64,000 bases of DNA, from the NCBI GenBank assembly GCA_023512345.1, contig JAILZT010000007.1, positions 1 to 64,000 of the forward strand, given 5' to 3'. The notes under the pieces were generated by a model. That model made no database searches. It was not told where the DNA came from and was given only the letters and a program-made list of their open reading frames with translations. Every line of letters starts with the position of its first letter. Position 1 is the first letter of the stretch. Made by a program: the position numbers and the translations under genes. This document shows, piece by piece, positions 45,667-54,090 of the stretch. The stretch comes from Paenibacillus sp. (GTDB lineage: Bacteria > Bacillota > Bacilli > Paenibacillales > Paenibacillaceae).

Positions 45667-45683
45667 TTAGAACCAGGTACTAA
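45667..45683. promoter_or_regulatory. FapR operator upstream of fapR
   Basis: TTAGAACCAGGTACTAA is a near-perfect 17-bp palindrome matching the FapR box (TTAGTACC-type arms) known from Bacillus. On the minus strand it starts about 5 bp after TATACT, a likely -10, so binding would block initiation of the fapR operon. The -35 region is weak. Confidence 0.88.
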
Positions 45684-45756
45684 TATGTAGTATAAAGCAT
45701 GTGGTGTTAAAAATAAAGCATTGACACCACTTCGCTATAAATTTGAGAATGTTGAC

Positions 45757-45789
45757 AAAAAAAATAGCACCTCATCAGATGAAGTGCTA
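45757..45789 (-). terminator. Terminator after rpmF
   Basis: TAGCAC and GTGCTA, with inner ATC/GAT pairing, form a hairpin followed on the minus strand by eight T residues, just after the rpmF stop codon. It separates rpmF from the fapR promoter. Confidence 0.85.
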
Positions 45790-45801
45790 CTTTTATTGAA
45801 A

Positions 45802-45975
45802 CTATTGTTTGATGATTTCTCTTGCTTTGTAAGTTCCGCATACTTTACATACGTGGTGAGCCAATTTAAGCTCTCCGCATTGTTCACATTTCACCATGCC
45901 CGGCACAACCAATTTAAAGTGTGTGCGACGTTTGTCACGGCGAGTCTTGGACGTTCTCCGTTGAGGTACTGCCAT
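45802..45975 (-). CDS. rpmF: 50S ribosomal protein L32
   Basis: A 57-residue protein read directly from the minus strand. The basic N-terminus [17 protein letters not shown] is followed by a zinc ribbon with four cysteines in two CxxC pairs (CEQC at 30-33 and CKVC at 43-46). The start follows GGAGGTGTATCACAA. It is cotranscribed with the DUF177 gene upstream, a pairing conserved across bacteria. The full set of cysteines marks the zinc-containing form. Confidence 0.96.
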   Translation of the reverse strand: MAVPQRRTSKTRRDKRRTHFKLVVPGMVKCEQCGELKLAHHVCKVCGTYKAREIIKQ

Positions 45976-46046
45976 TTGTGATACACCTCCTGATTAATTT
46001 TTTGTTTCAACCCGCGCAAACGGCGGGATGTCGGTCTCATTCATGC

Positions 46047-46556
46047 TCATTTGAAAAAGTTTTTCAACCCAGCAAGTCGAGGATCGATCACTGTGTTGTC
46101 GCAACTGCAGGTGCCTTCGTTCAAGTTCTGTCCGCATTTCTGACAAAGACCAAGACAGTCTGCCTTGCACAATACCGCATCCGGTAAGTGCAGTACGAAA
46201 TTTTCTTCCACGTACGGGATAAGGTCCACACTCTCATCCTTGATGTAAATGAGTTCATCATCTTCATCTTCTGGAAGAACCGGCTGCTTAAGCCACTTGA
46301 AAGTCTCAGCGAAAGGAATGTTCAAAACACTCTTGACCTCATTGAGACAGCGTGAACATAACATGTCCACATCTCCACTCAGCTTCCCCACCACGTTCAC
46401 ACAATTGGTATCCGCGGGCAGCGCTTTAAGATCCACTGAGAGCGGTGCAACAGCAAGAATATCCTTGCGCCCTTTGACAACCTTACTAACATCCATAGTC
46501 TCATGAATTTGTAAAGGCTCGTCGGCATTCGCTAATTTGCGAAAGTGAATTTCCAT
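46047..46556 (-). CDS. DUF177 (YceD-like) protein
   Basis: 169 residues from the ATG at 46556 (MEIHFRKLAN). The middle has CSRCLNEVKSVLNIPFAETF and the C-terminal region CKADCLGLCQKCGQNLNEGTC, a conserved cysteine cluster likely to bind zinc. YceD-family proteins pair with rpmF and affect 23S rRNA or large-subunit maturation in plants and bacteria. The exact role here is not shown. Divergent from tmcAL. Confidence 0.9.
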   Translation of the reverse strand: MEIHFRKLANADEPLQIHETMDVSKVVKGRKDILAVAPLSVDLKALPADTNCVNVVGKLSGDVDMLCSRCLNEVKSVLNIPFAETFKWLKQPVLPEDEDDELIYIKDESVDLIPYVEENFVLHLPDAVLCKADCLGLCQKCGQNLNEGTCSCDNTVIDPRLAGLKNFFK

Positions 46557-46719
46557 TACCATATCACTCCAAACAAACAAAATTTATTATACCTAGCATT
46601 GTGGAACTTTGTCAACCATTTTCACTTTATATTGTTTCAGATAAAGCTACAATTTATGATATAACTATCTAATAAACATAAATAACACTCTATTCTTAAC
46701 AAAAAGGAGCGAATTCGCT

Positions 46720-47964
46720 GTGACCACTCTAGGAATTATAGCAGAATATAATCCTTTACATAACGGGCATGTCCATCATTTTTTGGAATCCAAAAAACTT
46801 GCTGGCGCAAAAAGCACCATTGTTATCATGAGCGGTCCCTTCACACAGCGGGGTGAACCCGCAGCGGTAAATAAATATGCCCGAACTGAAATGGCTCTTT
46901 GCATGGGAGCGGATCTTGTTATTGAACTTCCTGTGGCTTACGCTGTACAACCGGCCGAATGGTTCGCATTCGGGGCCGTTTCACTGCTTGAAGCAACAGG
47001 GGTCGTGGACAGCCTTTGTTTTGGATCTGAAGCCGGTGCACTGGAACAGCTTCTGCCTCTAGCAGAATACTTAGCAGAAGAAAGCAGCGAGCTCCAGAAC
47101 GCCATTCGCAATAGAATGGCGTTGGGTGAGAGCTTTCCCGCTGCCTACAGTGCTGCTGCCGCTTCAGTGTGGAATGAGGATCTCCGTAAGCACCAACTTC
47201 ACCCGGCAGATTCTATAGAAGAATTACTTCGCCAGCCAAATAACAGCTTAGGCCTACATTATCTTATTGCCCTGCGCCGAATCCATAGCCAAATCCAGCC
47301 TTTGACCGTTCCGCGAACAGGTGCAGGATTTCACGACCCATTGCAGACAGACTCTGCCATTGCCAGTGCTACCGCCATCCGCTCCCTGCTCCAGGAAGGT
47401 GGTAATCCAACCTCATACCTGCCGGATTACAGTTTACGTATCATGGAACGGGAAAAAGCAGCTGGCCGCGGACCCATTACCCTAGAGAGCTTCTCCGGCC
47501 CGCTTCGCCACCTGCTCTCCACACACAGCGCTTCGGAGCTTGAGATCATACAGGATATGAATGAAGGGTTGGAGAACAGACTGCTGCGCGTGATGACAGA
47601 GCTAGATCAATTCAGTGTCTCAGGCCTGCTGGATGTCCTTAAAAGTAAACGCTACACACGAACAAGACTTCAACGTATACTCGTACACACCCTATTGAAT
47701 CACCCTAAGAAAGAATTCTCTCCTTCTATTCTGGGCCAAGGTCCAGGATATATCCGTGTGCTCGGATTTAGAGAGAGCGGCAGGCACCTTTTGAAAAGAA
47801 TGAAAAAGAGCGCCACCCTCCCCATTGTTATACGGCCTGCACTTTGCTCCCACCCTCAATTAGAACGGGATATACAAGCTTCTGCCGCTTATGCAGGAAC
47901 CTATATGTCACCTCGTCGCAGCGATATGTACCGTGATTATTTGGAGCCGCCGGTTAGGGTTTGA
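46720..47964 (+). CDS. tmcAL: tRNA(Met) cytidine acetate ligase TmcAL (YlbM)
   Basis: 414 residues. The nucleotidyltransferase signature is GIIAEYNPLHNGHVHHF (about 5-21) with the HxGH-type HNGH. KYARTEMALCMGADLVIELP and FGSEAGALEQL are family motifs. TmcAL forms N4-acetylcytidine at the wobble position of elongator tRNA-Met using acetate and ATP. The start is GTG behind AAAGGAG. Its end overlaps by 11 bases that of the convergent PDZ-protease gene. Confidence 0.93.
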   Translation: MTTLGIIAEYNPLHNGHVHHFLESKKLAGAKSTIVIMSGPFTQRGEPAAVNKYARTEMALCMGADLVIELPVAYAVQPAEWFAFGAVSLLEATGVVDSLCFGSEAGALEQLLPLAEYLAEESSELQNAIRNRMALGESFPAAYSAAAASVWNEDLRKHQLHPADSIEELLRQPNNSLGLHYLIALRRIHSQIQPLTVPRTGAGFHDPLQTDSAIASATAIRSLLQEGGNPTSYLPDYSLRIMEREKAAGRGPITLESFSGPLRHLLSTHSASELEIIQDMNEGLENRLLRVMTELDQFSVSGLLDVLKSKRYTRTRLQRILVHTLLNHPKKEFSPSILGQGPGYIRVLGFRESGRHLLKRMKKSATLPIVIRPALCSHPQLERDIQASAAYAGTYMSPRRSDMYRDYLEPPVRV

Positions 47965-48991
47965 CCGGCAAGCTCTTCAGGTAATCCAACGCTTCAGTCA
48001 ATGTGGACACCGGCACCAGCTTCATAGCCGTACCTATTTTATCCGCTTTCGCCTTAGCTTCCTCATAATTTTTTGCTGGCACGAAAAAAATCTCCGCCTT
48101 CTCCCCGTCAGCAGCAACTATTTTGTGCTTCACCCCGCCGATGGGGCCTACAATACCTTCAGGATCAATTGCACCCGTACCTGCAATTCTATAACCTTTC
48201 GTCAGATCACCCGGTGTTAGCTGGCTGTAGATTTCCATAGTGAACATTAATCCGGCCGAAGGTCCGCCAACATTAGTGTCTACGAAAGTGACCTCTTTGC
48301 CAGCTTCCTGCGCCTCGACTTTTTGAATAGCAGCGATAATCACCCCAAGACCCGGGCGACCCGCAGCATCCTCACTGTCTTTAACTTCGATCAGTTGGAC
48401 TTCCTCCGTCAACTTCTTTCCGCTCCGCAGCAAAGTGACTGATACCTTATCTCCTATGTTTTTTGTAGATAAAAGGGACGTTAAAGCATTTGAATCTGCC
48501 ATTTTACTACCAGCAACACTTAGAATGATGTCTCCCGGTTGAAATTGTACACGATTTCCTTCTGCAGGGACCGAATATACAAATAAGTAATCTGGCTCAT
48601 TCTTGTATGGAATATCTGCAGCATGATAAGCAGCCTGTACAGCGTAGGATTGAGAGCTGTCCATATTAAACACTTGAACTGCGGCATATTCTTCCTCGCT
48701 TTTCTCTCCAAGCCTAGTCTCTTTCGGGACAACCTCTGCATTTGAATTAAAAGCCGAGGCAACTAAGAGAGCTACGTTAGCATAACTAGCTGACACTGTA
48801 GTCATCATGAACGTCCCTTTTTCGTCATCATCACCATTCTCAACCTTAATCATAGGAGCCACTTCTGACGCGCTGCCGGGTTGATACACAATGTATGGCG
48901 TCCCCATAAACACAAACACATAGACGAGCACGATAAGCGTAAATAAGTATACTATTGTACGGAATCCCGTCCGCGTTCTCATCTGTTTCAC
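47954..48991 (-). CDS. PDZ and Lon-like protease (YlbL/SepM type)
   Basis: 345 residues: one membrane helix near the N-terminus (TIVYLFTLIVLVYVFVFMG), a PDZ domain (about 130-215, VQFQPGDIILSVAGSKM) and a C-terminal Lon-type domain with catalytic Ser in NVGGPSAGLMFTMEIY and Lys in GGVKHKIVAA. The active site faces outside. In B. subtilis YlbL degrades the cell-division inhibitor YneA after DNA damage. The 3' end overlaps tmcAL by 11 bases on the other strand. Confidence 0.93.
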   Translation of the reverse strand: MKQMRTRTGFRTIVYLFTLIVLVYVFVFMGTPYIVYQPGSASEVAPMIKVENGDDDEKGTFMMTTVSASYANVALLVASAFNSNAEVVPKETRLGEKSEEEYAAVQVFNMDSSQSYAVQAAYHAADIPYKNEPDYLFVYSVPAEGNRVQFQPGDIILSVAGSKMADSNALTSLLSTKNIGDKVSVTLLRSGKKLTEEVQLIEVKDSEDAAGRPGLGVIIAAIQKVEAQEAGKEVTFVDTNVGGPSAGLMFTMEIYSQLTPGDLTKGYRIAGTGAIDPEGIVGPIGGVKHKIVAADGEKAEIFFVPAKNYEEAKAKADKIGTAMKLVPVSTLTEALDYLKSLPVKP

Positions 48992-49138
48992 GATTTGCCC
49001 CTCCTCTCCTGCAGCACTCTAGCTTTGCAAACTCCTAATCCTATATTCCTAATCCCAGCTTTGGCATGATGGTTGTCTCGTCTGCATAAAGTGATATCAT
49101 ACCTACCTGTCCTTAAGTTATGAAGAGGTGAATATAAA

Positions 49139-50359
49139 ATGAACATTAAAATGCGCCGGATCGCATCGGACACAGCCCCCTTCCTATCGGGTGCCTTCGC
49201 AATCCTGCTGGCTATAGCCATTATCTCCAGCCCCGAAACATCATTTCAAGCTTCTTTGCAGGGTTTGAAGCTATGGTGGAACTTAGTGTTCCCTGCATTG
49301 CTACCCTTCCTGATCTTATCCGAAATGCTAACAGCATCCGGTTTCGCTCACGGCTTAGGCGTTCTGTTGGAACCCTTAATGCGTCGTATATTCCGGCTGC
49401 CCGGAACCGGTGGTTGGACCCTCTGGTTAGGATTAACGACCGGGTTCCCCGGAGGGGCTCAGGGAGTGCTCCAGTTACACAAGCAGGGCAGCCTTTCGGA
49501 CAAGGAGGCCGGTCGATTGGCAGCACTTGTACACTTTGGCAGCCCTGTTACACTACTAATCGTTGTAGGTGTAGCTTTCCTTCACAGCCCCGCAGCAGGT
49601 TATGGTCTGTTGGCCGTACACTGGTTGTCCGGACTCCTTGCTGGATTCACAGCCACTCTCTTGAGGGGCTCTCCGAAGATTCCAGAGGAATGCAGTCATA
49701 CTGAAGAACCCAATAGAAAATCTCCATACAAACGTGTGCTTTATGCGGCATCCGAAGCCCGATTACAGGATGGACGCAGCTTTGGCAAGCTGCTTGGTGA
49801 TTCCGTAGGAAGTTCTGTACAGAGCTTAATGATCGTAGGTGGATATATGATCATGTTCGCTGTAGTAATCAGCATTGTGCAGGGGCTGTTCCCAGAGCTT
49901 CCAGCTACATTAACAGCAGGGCTAATGGAAATAAACCTGGGAGCCCGAACACTAAGTGAAGCCAGCATTGCAGCTCCGAGTGGGGCAACGGAACACCTTA
50001 GCTTGGCTTTACTATCCGCTGCACTCGGATGGAGCGGACTTTGTGCCCACCTCCAGATTATGACAATCTTAAAAACGGCTCAAATCCGTTTCCTGCCATT
50101 TGCCGCTGTACGCCTTTTGCATGGTCTCTATGCATTCTTGTTGACTCTTTTGCTCTGGAAACCCTTAATGTCCTTTCAGGAGTCGGCTTTGCCTACTCTA
50201 GCGAGACCCGATGCTGATCACTCAGGACTGGTCCGTTTTACAACAATATGGAGTACTCTCCCTAATCTGTTGGGGATTCAATTCCTGCTCCTGCTGTCGC
50301 TATTGATGCTATCTGCGTTTATCGCTCTTATTGCAATTTTCCGGCGGCGTTTTGACTGA
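49139..50359 (+). CDS. ylbJ: Sporulation integral membrane protein YlbJ (SpoVV)
   Basis: 406 residues with about ten hydrophobic segments. The nucleoside-recognition-like motifs LTTGFPGGAQGVLQL and MIVGGYMIMFAVVISIVQG are present. In B. subtilis YlbJ (SpoVV) sits in the outer forespore membrane and moves dipicolinic acid into the forespore. Its presence supports an endospore-forming host. The last 32 bp overlap the convergent coaD gene. Confidence 0.92.
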   Translation: MNIKMRRIASDTAPFLSGAFAILLAIAIISSPETSFQASLQGLKLWWNLVFPALLPFLILSEMLTASGFAHGLGVLLEPLMRRIFRLPGTGGWTLWLGLTTGFPGGAQGVLQLHKQGSLSDKEAGRLAALVHFGSPVTLLIVVGVAFLHSPAAGYGLLAVHWLSGLLAGFTATLLRGSPKIPEECSHTEEPNRKSPYKRVLYAASEARLQDGRSFGKLLGDSVGSSVQSLMIVGGYMIMFAVVISIVQGLFPELPATLTAGLMEINLGARTLSEASIAAPSGATEHLSLALLSAALGWSGLCAHLQIMTILKTAQIRFLPFAAVRLLHGLYAFLLTLLLWKPLMSFQESALPTLARPDADHSGLVRFTTIWSTLPNLLGIQFLLLLSLLMLSAFIALIAIFRRRFD

Positions 50360-50849
50360 ATTTCCGCTTCATCGCCTGTTCCACCTGGGGGGTTACGAAG
50401 TCACTTACATTTCCGCCAAAGTGAGCAATTTCCTTCACTACGCTGGAGCTTAGATAGGAGTATCTTGGATTGGTCATCATAAAAATCGTTTCTGCATCCG
50501 GGTCGAGATTATGATTAATAGAAGCATTCTGCAATTCATATTCAAAATCTGTAACCGTACGGATACCCCTTACGATAACCTGCGCGTCTTTTTGCCGAAC
50601 GTAGTTGACTAACAGATCCCGAAAGCTGTCTATTTCTACATTAGGGATATCCATAGTAGCCTGACGAAGCAAATCTGTACGCTCCTCCACCGAGAACAGC
50701 GGGTTCTTGCTTAAATTATTCAGCACAGCTACGATCAGTCGATCGAATTGCTTGGCTGCTCGATGAATAATATCCATATGCCCCATAGTAACCGGGTCAA
50801 ATGTACCCGGGTATATCGCGACACGCTCTTTTCTAATTTGCAGACTCAT
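50328..50849 (-). CDS. coaD: Phosphopantetheine adenylyltransferase CoaD
   Basis: 173 residues from the ATG at 50849, which has GGAGG six bases upstream; longer readings run into rsmD. The nucleotidyltransferase motif is YPGTFDPVTMGHMDII (about 11-26), with RGIRTVTDFEYELQ and the late YLSSSVVKEIA. It performs the penultimate step of coenzyme A synthesis. It overlaps rsmD by 17 bases (coupled) and ylbJ on the other strand. Confidence 0.95.
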   Translation of the reverse strand: MSLQIRKERVAIYPGTFDPVTMGHMDIIHRAAKQFDRLIVAVLNNLSKNPLFSVEERTDLLRQATMDIPNVEIDSFRDLLVNYVRQKDAQVIVRGIRTVTDFEYELQNASINHNLDPDAETIFMMTNPRYSYLSSSVVKEIAHFGGNVSDFVTPQVEQAMKRKFSQNAAGKLQ

Positions 50850-51447
50850 CATAGTCCTCCTCACCGTTCTCAGCATCATTCTCGCCAGCGGCCTCATACT
50901 GATAAATGGAGATGGTTGTCTCTCCATACACTGCCTGTCGCAGCCTGTAGAATCCCGGAATATGCTCTGGATAAGCATAGCTGGATTCATGTTCCAGAAC
51001 GATCAGCGCTTCGGCTTGCAGCAAGCCTTTAGTCGCCATAGTACACATCAGCTCATCACCATGTTTAAGACGATAGGGTGGATCTAAAAATACTAGATCA
51101 AAGGATCGCCCACGTTTTTCCATAGCGCTTAACGCTCTTCCTGCATCATTACGATATACTTCTGCACGCGACTCAAGCCCTGTGGCTTTCAAATTAGCGC
51201 GTATTGTGTCAATACTTTTGGGTTCCATGTCTACAAACACTGCACTCTCCATGCCTCTACTAAGCGCCTCAATAGCAAGACCCCCTGTACCCGCAAATAA
51301 ATCAAGTGCTGTTCCACCCTCAAAGTAAGGGCCGATCATACTAAATAAAGCTTCTTTGACCTTGTCGGTCGTGGGACGTGTCCCACTTCCCGGCACACTT
51401 TTCAAGGGCCTGCCTTTGGCGCTGCCCGATACAACTCTCACCGTCAT
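50833..51447 (-). CDS. rsmD: 16S rRNA (guanine966-N2)-methyltransferase RsmD
   Basis: 204 residues. SAM motif ALDLFAGTGGLAIEALSRG (about 46-64) and the catalytic LVFLDPPYRL, with the N-terminal GSAKGRPLKSVPG that binds rRNA. It methylates G966 of 16S rRNA. The long acidic C-terminal tail (ENDAENGEEDYDESAN) overlaps the coaD start, and the two genes are one operon, as in other Bacillales (ylbH-coaD). Confidence 0.94.
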   Translation of the reverse strand: MTVRVVSGSAKGRPLKSVPGSGTRPTTDKVKEALFSMIGPYFEGGTALDLFAGTGGLAIEALSRGMESAVFVDMEPKSIDTIRANLKATGLESRAEVYRNDAGRALSAMEKRGRSFDLVFLDPPYRLKHGDELMCTMATKGLLQAEALIVLEHESSYAYPEHIPGFYRLRQAVYGETTISIYQYEAAGENDAENGEEDYDESAN

Positions 51448-51592
51448 TCACCCGCTCTATATCTCTGTTTTGTTATGCCAAAAAGGCCATAAGTCCACGC
51501 CTATCGTACCACATTCAGGCCATTAAATAAAAACGATTGTCCATCTACATGTATAAGACCCCCTCAACAGGGACATCATGTAATTATCGACA

Positions 51593-51670
51593 TCAACAAA
51601 ATGTCGTAGACAACCGCGGAGCAGGCTTACGTTTCCCCATAAGCTCTTCGTCCGGTTTCTCCTCTCCCAT
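51593..51670 (-). CDS. Possible 25-residue small protein
   Basis: The minus strand encodes MGEEKPDEELMGKRKPAPRL plus STTFC, with GGAG nine bases before the ATG. The charged composition and the ribosome-binding site make it look coding, but it is short, the site lies in a GC-rich hairpin, and I do not recognise it. The surrounding gap between rsmD and the YolD-like gene has no other gene. Confidence 0.35.
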   Translation of the reverse strand: MGEEKPDEELMGKRKPAPRLSTTFC

Positions 51671-51674
51671 GAAA

Positions 51675-51705
51675 GGGCGCTCCGAAAGGGGCGCCCGATT
51701 TTTTT
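51675..51705 (+). terminator. GC-rich hairpin with plus-strand T run
   Basis: GGGCGC and GCGCCC pair around TCCGAAAGGG and are followed by GATTTTTTT on the plus strand. No plus-strand gene ends here, so it may stop antisense transcripts running on from ylbJ, or an unrecognised RNA. On the minus strand it follows the YolD-like gene but has only TTTC after it. Confidence 0.6.
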
Positions 51706-51741
51706 ATGCTTATGTAACGCCCAAAGGTACCACAGTCTATG

Positions 51742-52074
51742 TTACACACGCACATTAATAATATCGCTGATAGGGATCCAATCCCAATGTTCATCAGACC
51801 AGCGCAATTTAACTCTCATTAAATATCGGTCTACAGACATTACAATTCCCCGATATTCTTGATCCCGATCAGGTCGGAACAAGATTAAAGTGACCGGACT
51901 ATGATCTTCGATTGATTTAGCTAAGACCCGTTCAATGCTTCCCATCTCCTGCTCGTCTAATTCAGGTTTTGTTCGCATATCTCTGTGACGATTCTCATTT
52001 TGTATCCGACGTTCATGCTCCGGCAGCATAAACCTGCTGCACTCCCAAATGTTATCCAGCTTTTTGCTTCTCAT
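51742..52074 (-). CDS. YolD-like protein
   Basis: 110 residues. LPEHERRIQNENRHRDMRTKPELDEQE followed by the barrel segment VTLILFRPDRDQEYRGIVMSVDRYLMRVKLRW is the YolD-like pattern. The ATG at 52074 follows GGAGGGATAGG, which is why I prefer it over the reading from 52101. YolD-like proteins often accompany Y-family DNA polymerases; none is here. It overlaps no gene but follows the winged-helix-like gene by 11 bp, so they form an operon. Confidence 0.78.
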   Translation of the reverse strand: MRSKKLDNIWECSRFMLPEHERRIQNENRHRDMRTKPELDEQEMGSIERVLAKSIEDHSPVTLILFRPDRDQEYRGIVMSVDRYLMRVKLRWSDEHWDWIPISDIINVRV

Positions 52075-52085
52075 CCTATCCCTCC

Positions 52086-52394
52086 TCAATAATACAACCA
52101 ATAATCCGTATTCCCCTTCGTTCTCGTTAGTTGAGAGCTCATCCCTTCACCCTCTTGTTGTGCAGCATGGGGATCAGGTCTTTCCCATTCTTCAATAATT
52201 ACAGCCTTCTCTACAGGCATATTCGGATTCCATTCAATGTAATTATGCTCGACCAAATTCTGCATCCCCTTCCTGATCTTAACCCCGGGCCTTCCGCTTA
52301 ACCGCTCAAGCTCCGGCAGGGTAGGCAGTCGTTTGTAATGGCTGGAGAAGTGATACAGGATACGCAGCAGCTTCCTTGGTGTATCATCCAGCAT
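52086..52394 (-). CDS. Hypothetical winged-helix-like protein
   Basis: 102 residues. The first 60 (KLLRILYHFSSHYKRLPTLPELERLSGRPGVKIRKGMQNLVEHNYIEW) look like a winged-helix DNA-binding domain of the LexA/MarR kind. The tail is polar and ends in DYWLYY. It is the first gene of a two-gene operon with a YolD-like protein, so a role in DNA-damage response is possible but only inferred. An SRAP gene lies divergently about 400 bp away. Confidence 0.62.
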   Translation of the reverse strand: MLDDTPRKLLRILYHFSSHYKRLPTLPELERLSGRPGVKIRKGMQNLVEHNYIEWNPNMPVEKAVIIEEWERPDPHAAQQEGEGMSSQLTRTKGNTDYWLYY

Positions 52395-52463
52395 GCTTCA
52401 CACCCCCCTGAATAGGAACGTACGTTTGTATTATATCCAGTTCCACTCCGCTTAAGCAATGTC

Positions 52464-52498
52464 AAAAAAAGGAGCCTGACGGTTTTCCGCCAAGCTCC
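52464..52498 (-). terminator. Terminator after the YjcZ-like gene
   Basis: On the minus strand GGAGC and GCTCC, with inner CGG/CCG pairing, form a hairpin followed by seven T residues, 32 bp after the small gene. Confidence 0.82.
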
Positions 52499-52530
52499 TC
52501 GTCTATATTAATCCATTACCAATTCAAATC

Positions 52531-52638
52531 TTAAACCAGGAAAGACTTCGAGATGATTACCAGCAGGATAAAAAGCACCAAAATTGCACCTGTTGATGTA
52601 AATGCTCCACCCACACCGCCATATCCGTTTTCACTCAT
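52531..52638 (-). CDS. YjcZ-family sporulation protein
   Basis: A 35-residue protein found by reading the minus strand: MSENGYGGVGGAFTSTGAIL, then VLFILLVIISKSFLV. A Gly/Tyr-rich head and one membrane segment with the LVLFILLVII core are typical of the YjcZ family of small spore proteins in Bacillales. GGAGG lies eight bases before the start. A longer family member occurs at 60944-61126. Confidence 0.85.
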   Translation of the reverse strand: MSENGYGGVGGAFTSTGAILVLFILLVIISKSFLV

Positions 52639-52806
52639 GAATGATTCCTCCTCTTTTTGTAAAGTACAAACACAGGATATGCTGAATATGGCTTACTGTC
52701 TGGGTTGGTTATCAAAATAGGCTTCCAAGCCTTACCGCAAGCAGATTTGATATTCGTAAAAAATAGCGTAAAATAGACCCAAAAAGCATGGAAGGACTAC
52801 TCTCAA

Positions 52807-53481
52807 ATGTGTGGACGTTATACCATTACTGTCTCCCTTGAAGAACTGATGTTTAGATATCTAATAGATGACTCTACCATAATCCACTATGCACCCAAAT
52901 ATAATATGGCTCCTATGCAGCAGGTTCCTGCGATTATCAATGACGGGTATAAGAACCGATTAGGGGAGCTTCGATGGGGGTTGGTCCCTTCCTGGGCGAA
53001 GGACGATAAAAGTGCCAGCAAGTTGATCAATGCCCGCTCGGAAACTCTATTAGAAAAAGCTTCATTTAAGCGGATTATAGGCACCCGCCGTTGTATCATT
53101 CCCGCTGATGGTTTTTACGAATGGCAGAAGAAGGATAATGGAAAACAACCCATGAGAATCCTCATGCGGGATGGCGGCATTTTCTCTATGGCGGGACTTT
53201 ATGATATTTGGACAAATCCTGAGGGCGCGAAATTGAGCACTTGTACTATAATAACAACTACACCAAACCGCCTTATGGCAGATATCCATGATCGTATGCC
53301 GGTTATTCTGCGAGCCGAGGATGAGGAAGAATGGCTTAGAAGGAATAACAAAGAGATCCCATCTCTAATGAAGTTATTAGTTCCTTATGAGGCTGACAAA
53401 ATGAAAGCCTATCCAGTTTCAGCTAGTGTAGGGAATGTGCGAAATGATACGTGTGAACTCATTGAGGAAATCTCTATCTAG
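52807..53481 (+). CDS. SOS-response-associated protein, SRAP/HMCES family (YedK-like)
   Basis: 224 residues. The catalytic Cys2 directly follows the start Met (MCGRYT). Asn in LINARSETL, Glu in GFYEWQ and His in DIHDRMPVIL complete the active site. SRAP proteins form a stable thiazolidine crosslink with abasic sites in single-stranded DNA and so shield replication forks. Monocistronic, closed by a strong terminator. Confidence 0.94.
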   Translation: MCGRYTITVSLEELMFRYLIDDSTIIHYAPKYNMAPMQQVPAIINDGYKNRLGELRWGLVPSWAKDDKSASKLINARSETLLEKASFKRIIGTRRCIIPADGFYEWQKKDNGKQPMRILMRDGGIFSMAGLYDIWTNPEGAKLSTCTIITTTPNRLMADIHDRMPVILRAEDEEEWLRRNNKEIPSLMKLLVPYEADKMKAYPVSASVGNVRNDTCELIEEISI

Positions 53482-53486
53482 ACGAT

Positions 53487-53523
53487 AAAAACCCCTCCAG
53501 ACTTGCAAGTCTGGAGGGGTTTT
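53487..53523. terminator. Perfect bidirectional terminator after the SRAP gene
   Basis: AAAACCCCTCCAGACTTG and its exact reverse complement form an uninterrupted 18-bp palindrome with A and T ends, serving the SRAP gene and the convergent gene at 53537. Confidence 0.92.
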
Positions 53524-53536
53524 CTCACATAAATAA

Positions 53537-53959
53537 CTAATCAGAAACCAGAACTCCATCAAAGCTTTCCGGTCCCACACGAATGGTTCCGACTAGGTTG
53601 GAGGAAATAAATGCTGTATAAGTCAATTGTGGTGTGATTGGCGGATTGTAATCATCGGCCGAAAAGGTAATGACTTGAGGAGCCAAGATACTTAAGCTAA
53701 AAGTAGAGGTTGCCGAGTAAACAATCGGATCCGTCGGCAATGTTCCTCTAACAATGGTGATGGTCACCCCAACCAAAGCTAAGGGCAGTTGCACACCAAT
53801 GGTACCTTTAAGCAAAACACGCGGGGTCGTAGTCACTCCTTCAGTCACCAGCCCGATTTGTCCAAAAAGCTGAGGTGTATTTATTACCGCAATCGGAACT
53901 AAGATTGAGCCGGCATAACTAGCATTTTGTGATGTTCTTGCATCTAGAAAAGTTCCCAT
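53537..53959 (-). CDS. Hypothetical beta-rich protein
   Basis: 140 residues from the ATG at 53959, which has a strong AAAGGAGGTG site; the longer reading has none. Composition is rich in Val, Ile, Thr, Pro and Gly with almost no Lys, and alternating patterns (TTTPRVLLKGTIGVQLPLALVGVTITIVRG) suggest beta strands, as in spore-surface or phage structural proteins. No signal peptide is seen. It lies downstream of an endolysin-holin pair on the same strand. Not recognised. Confidence 0.7.
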   Translation of the reverse strand: MGTFLDARTSQNASYAGSILVPIAVINTPQLFGQIGLVTEGVTTTPRVLLKGTIGVQLPLALVGVTITIVRGTLPTDPIVYSATSTFSLSILAPQVITFSADDYNPPITPQLTYTAFISSNLVGTIRVGPESFDGVLVSD

Positions 53960-54090
53960 ATAAAGCACCTCCTTTCGTGATAACATACGCTATTATATTA
54001 AAAGTCTTGTTTGAGTGCGTGGACACCTCGCTGGCGTCAAGAGCTTGTTTTTAATAGAGTTCAAATTGAGTAGTAGATATCTTGTTATGA

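Noticed and set aside
51448..51741. ylbH leader RNA upstream of rsmD
   Set aside because: An RNA of that name is known upstream of ylbH in Bacillus, but I could not match its structure here by eye.
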